DNA of 64,000 bases from UBA5078 sp964538025. Lineage in GTDB: Bacteria > Pseudomonadota > Gammaproteobacteria > Pseudomonadales > Pseudohongiellaceae. This document shows positions 62,361-64,000 of this stretch, piece after piece. Numbering within the stretch: the stretch's first letter is position 1; each line of letters opens with the position of its first letter. Below the pieces are notes generated by a model. That model was not told the DNA's origin. It was given only the letters and a program-made list of their open reading frames with translations, and made no database searches. Location: contig CAZICZ010000007.1 of assembly GCA_964538025.1 (NCBI GenBank), forward strand, positions 140,680 to 204,679. Reading direction: 5' to 3'. Made by a program: the position numbers and the translations under genes.

Positions 62361-62843
62361 ATGTTGAAGCAACTCGTAGGAATCGGCTTGCTCATAGCCA
62401 GTACATCAGGAATGATTACAGTGTCCGCTCAGCAGGCGGAACCCACACCGGCAGAATTGGCAGCACAGGCAACAGATACACGACAATCCCTGTTTAAACT
62501 GCTTCGCTATAACCTGAACATGATCAGCGGGATGGCACGCGGAACCGTCGAATTTGATGCGGCGGTAGCAGAACGCAGTGCGAACAGAATCGCGGCACTG
62601 GCGCCCATGATTCCAGAATTGTTTGCCGCTAACGACACTCGTGCTTTTGATGTTGAAACTGAAGCGCTGCCCATCATCTGGGATCGCATGGACGAGTTCA
62701 CGGAGAAAGCGAATAACCTGTTGAATGCAGCGAACACCTTCGCGGCAACTGCGCGCGGCGGGGATCGCAATGCCATCCTCGGCGGTGTACGAGCCTTCGG
62801 TGGCAATTGTGGTAACTGCCACGAAACTTTCCGAGAAGATTAA
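62361..62843 (+). CDS. Cytochrome c' (class II cytochrome c)
   Basis: The 160-residue protein has a signal peptide (MITVSAQ) and a helix bundle ending with CGNCHETFRED, the single C-terminal heme site of cytochrome c'. This family binds NO and CO in the periplasm, or handles redox. It is divergent from the RnfD-like gene, which may be its functional neighbour. Start ATG at 62361 with GGAG upstream. Confidence 0.92.
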   Translation: MLKQLVGIGLLIASTSGMITVSAQQAEPTPAELAAQATDTRQSLFKLLRYNLNMISGMARGTVEFDAAVAERSANRIAALAPMIPELFAANDTRAFDVETEALPIIWDRMDEFTEKANNLLNAANTFAATARGGDRNAILGGVRAFGGNCGNCHETFRED

Positions 62844-62857
62844 ATCAGAAACTCTTT

Positions 62858-62883
62858 CCGGCCTGGGTGTTTGCTCAGGCCGG
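62858..62883. terminator. Hairpin between convergent cytochrome genes
   Basis: The arms CCGGCCTG and CAGGCCGG (62858-62865, 62876-62883) form a perfect 8-bp stem with a 10-nt loop between the two convergent stops. There is no clear T-run on either side. Confidence 0.5.
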
Positions 62884-62884
62884 A

Positions 62885-63751
62885 TTACTGCTGAGAGGTG
62901 AAAAACGCTGCAAGCGCCGACCGGTCTTCATCCGTCAATTGGCTGGTATTGTGTTCGATGACAGATTCCATTTCACCGCCGACAAATTCCCCATCGGGCT
63001 TCATTCCCAAGAGTAGAAAGAACGCGAAATCGTCCCTGCCCCACCCCTGCAGTGATTCTGAGTCAATAGCATCCGCATGACTCTCGCCCAGAGTGGCCCC
63101 GGCAAACTCCTGACTAAGTAAAGGTATTCCCAGTGCATTTCGCGGCGTGTGGCATTCTCCACAGTGCCCAAGATGACGCGCTAGATAAGCGCCGCGTTGA
63201 ATGTCATTTGAGTCTGCGCTGATCTCTGGCGCGGTGTCGTAGAGATCGGCAAATAAGTTCCAGCCACTTAGCATCCAGCGGAATAACCATGTGGGTAATT
63301 CGTGTTCCGGAACGTCGTTTTTTACCGGCGCCTGCGCCATCAGGTAACTCGCAAGATCCACAACATCCTGTTCCGTTAATCCGGCGTATGCGCGATAGGG
63401 AAATGCTGGAAAATAAAAACTACCGTCAGGAGTCCTTCCGTGCTGCAGGGCTAAGAAAAAGTCACTGGAATCCCAGTCTCCGATGCCCGTCTCAGTGTCA
63501 GGAGTAATGTTAGGGGCATAGAAGGTACCAAAATCAGAAACCAGCGCCTTGCCTCCACTTAGGCCGGGAGTATTTTCTCCCTCATGACAACTGATGCATC
63601 CGCCGGCATAGGTGAGATAGGCACCACGCGCAATGGCCTCGGGTGAGCTCTCCAGGTCAGGTGAGTTAACGGAAGGCATTGAAAAAAGTGCGATGAATAA
63701 CACGCCTGCAAGAACGAGCACTCCGAGCAAAACGCTAACTGATCTATTCAT
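62885..63751 (-). CDS. Membrane-anchored diheme cytochrome c
   Basis: From the ATG at 63749-63751 (AGGGA upstream) the protein has 288 residues. An N-terminal hydrophobic helix (LLGVLVLAGVLFIALFSM) may be an anchor or signal. Two heme-binding sites, GGCISCHEGENT and GHCGECHTPRN, lie about 145 residues apart in two tandem domains, each with a Met-type sixth-ligand region (GRTPDGSFYFPAFPY, GMKPDGEFVGGEM). Resembles cytochromes of alcohol-dehydrogenase type. Electron partner unknown. Confidence 0.92.
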   Translation of the reverse strand: MNRSVSVLLGVLVLAGVLFIALFSMPSVNSPDLESSPEAIARGAYLTYAGGCISCHEGENTPGLSGGKALVSDFGTFYAPNITPDTETGIGDWDSSDFFLALQHGRTPDGSFYFPAFPYRAYAGLTEQDVVDLASYLMAQAPVKNDVPEHELPTWLFRWMLSGWNLFADLYDTAPEISADSNDIQRGAYLARHLGHCGECHTPRNALGIPLLSQEFAGATLGESHADAIDSESLQGWGRDDFAFFLLLGMKPDGEFVGGEMESVIEHNTSQLTDEDRSALAAFFTSQQ

Positions 63752-63945
63752 ACACAATCCCTGAATGTAATTCGGACTTCGAGTGCCTTCTGCGAAAATT
63801 TATGAAAACTGACAGAAAGTATAGCGAACTGGGATATTTGGAAAATAGCTTTGTGTCGAGAACAGATTGCGTGAAGGGGATTCACGCTTTTCGACGGCTG
63901 GTCTGCTTTCATACTTTCGCCTGAGCGGGGACTTTTCCGTCCGCG

Positions 63946-63983
63946 AAAAAAAAGCCCCAACCTGTAAGGTTGGGGCTTTTTGG
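63946..63983. terminator. Bidirectional intrinsic terminator near the right edge
   Basis: The arms AAAGCCCCAACC and GGTTGGGGCTTT with a 5-nt loop (TGTAA) are flanked by A8 on the left and T5 on the right. It probably ends a leftward gene just outside the window. Confidence 0.85.
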
Positions 63984-64000
63984 TTTAAGAGCCTGACGAT

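Noticed and set aside
1..64000. CRISPR arrays, tRNA/rRNA genes, prophage or insertion sequences
   Set aside because: No regular direct repeats with spacers, cloverleaf or rRNA-like segments, integrases or transposases were seen. The ExeA-type ATPase lacks an adjacent transposase, so a Tn7/TniB-like element was not supported.

Overview
The window is a compact, gene-dense chromosomal segment (roughly 55-58% GC by eye) of a Gram-negative, respiratory proteobacterium. Long Pseudomonas-type PstC and PstA, UbiC, NfsA, ModABC, ETF-ubiquinone oxidoreductase, two TonB-dependent receptors, OmpA, bacterioferritin with Bfd and an OadGAB sodium-pump decarboxylase point to a (probably marine) gammaproteobacterium. 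Genus and family cannot be fixed from sequence alone. I found no rRNA, tRNA, CRISPR array, prophage or insertion sequence.

Layout. 1-6 kb (minus strand): a three-gene set of envelope proteins (transglutaminase/TPR lipoprotein, unknown exported protein, exported peptidase-MA/TPR-like protein), then ETF-ubiquinone oxidoreductase. 6.3-10.6 kb (plus): TonB-dependent receptor, exported cupredoxin, DUF3034 protein and truncated-hemoglobin lipoprotein, meeting an exported SAM-methyltransferase head-on. 11.4-20.3 kb: family III CoA-transferase, nitroreductase, serine hydrolase, Deg protease with a divergent ToxR/CadC-like regulator, acyl-CoA dehydrogenase and SDR. 20.5-23.1 kb: modABC behind a ModE-like palindrome. 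23.1-30.3 kb: MDR reductase, argD with an attenuator-like leader, TPR protein with a TonB-C-like end, second CoA-transferase, ubiC and an OmpA porin.

30.5-48.8 kb is a phosphate-starvation island: exported beta-helix protein plus TonB-dependent receptor, phoB-phoR, an outer-membrane porin, pstSCAB-phoU, and divergent or convergent ppk and ppx. Seven promoters here carry 11-bp-spaced TGTCA repeats, and six of them place a -10-like hexamer exactly 9 nt downstream (the fit is weak at the beta-helix gene). An eighth candidate lies before phoH at 56.1 kb. Together these would couple phosphate sensing, uptake and polyphosphate turnover to outer-membrane uptake of an unknown substrate.

48.8-64 kb: bacterioferritin and Bfd (Fur-type promoter), an ArnT-like glycosyltransferase, an NTF2-like exported protein, an ExeA-type ATPase with a frameshift in a run of eight Cs, cysE, phoH, oadGAB, a formylglycine-generating-enzyme-like protein, an RnfD-like membrane protein fused to Sel1-like repeats, and two c-type cytochromes.

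The most original observations are (i) an Arg-codon leader peptide, intrinsic terminator and matching antiterminator in front of argD, (ii) the PhoB-linked beta-helix/TonB-receptor pair, (iii) the poly-C frameshift in the ATPase, and (iv) the RnfD-Sel1 fusion next to an FGE-like protein and cytochromes.
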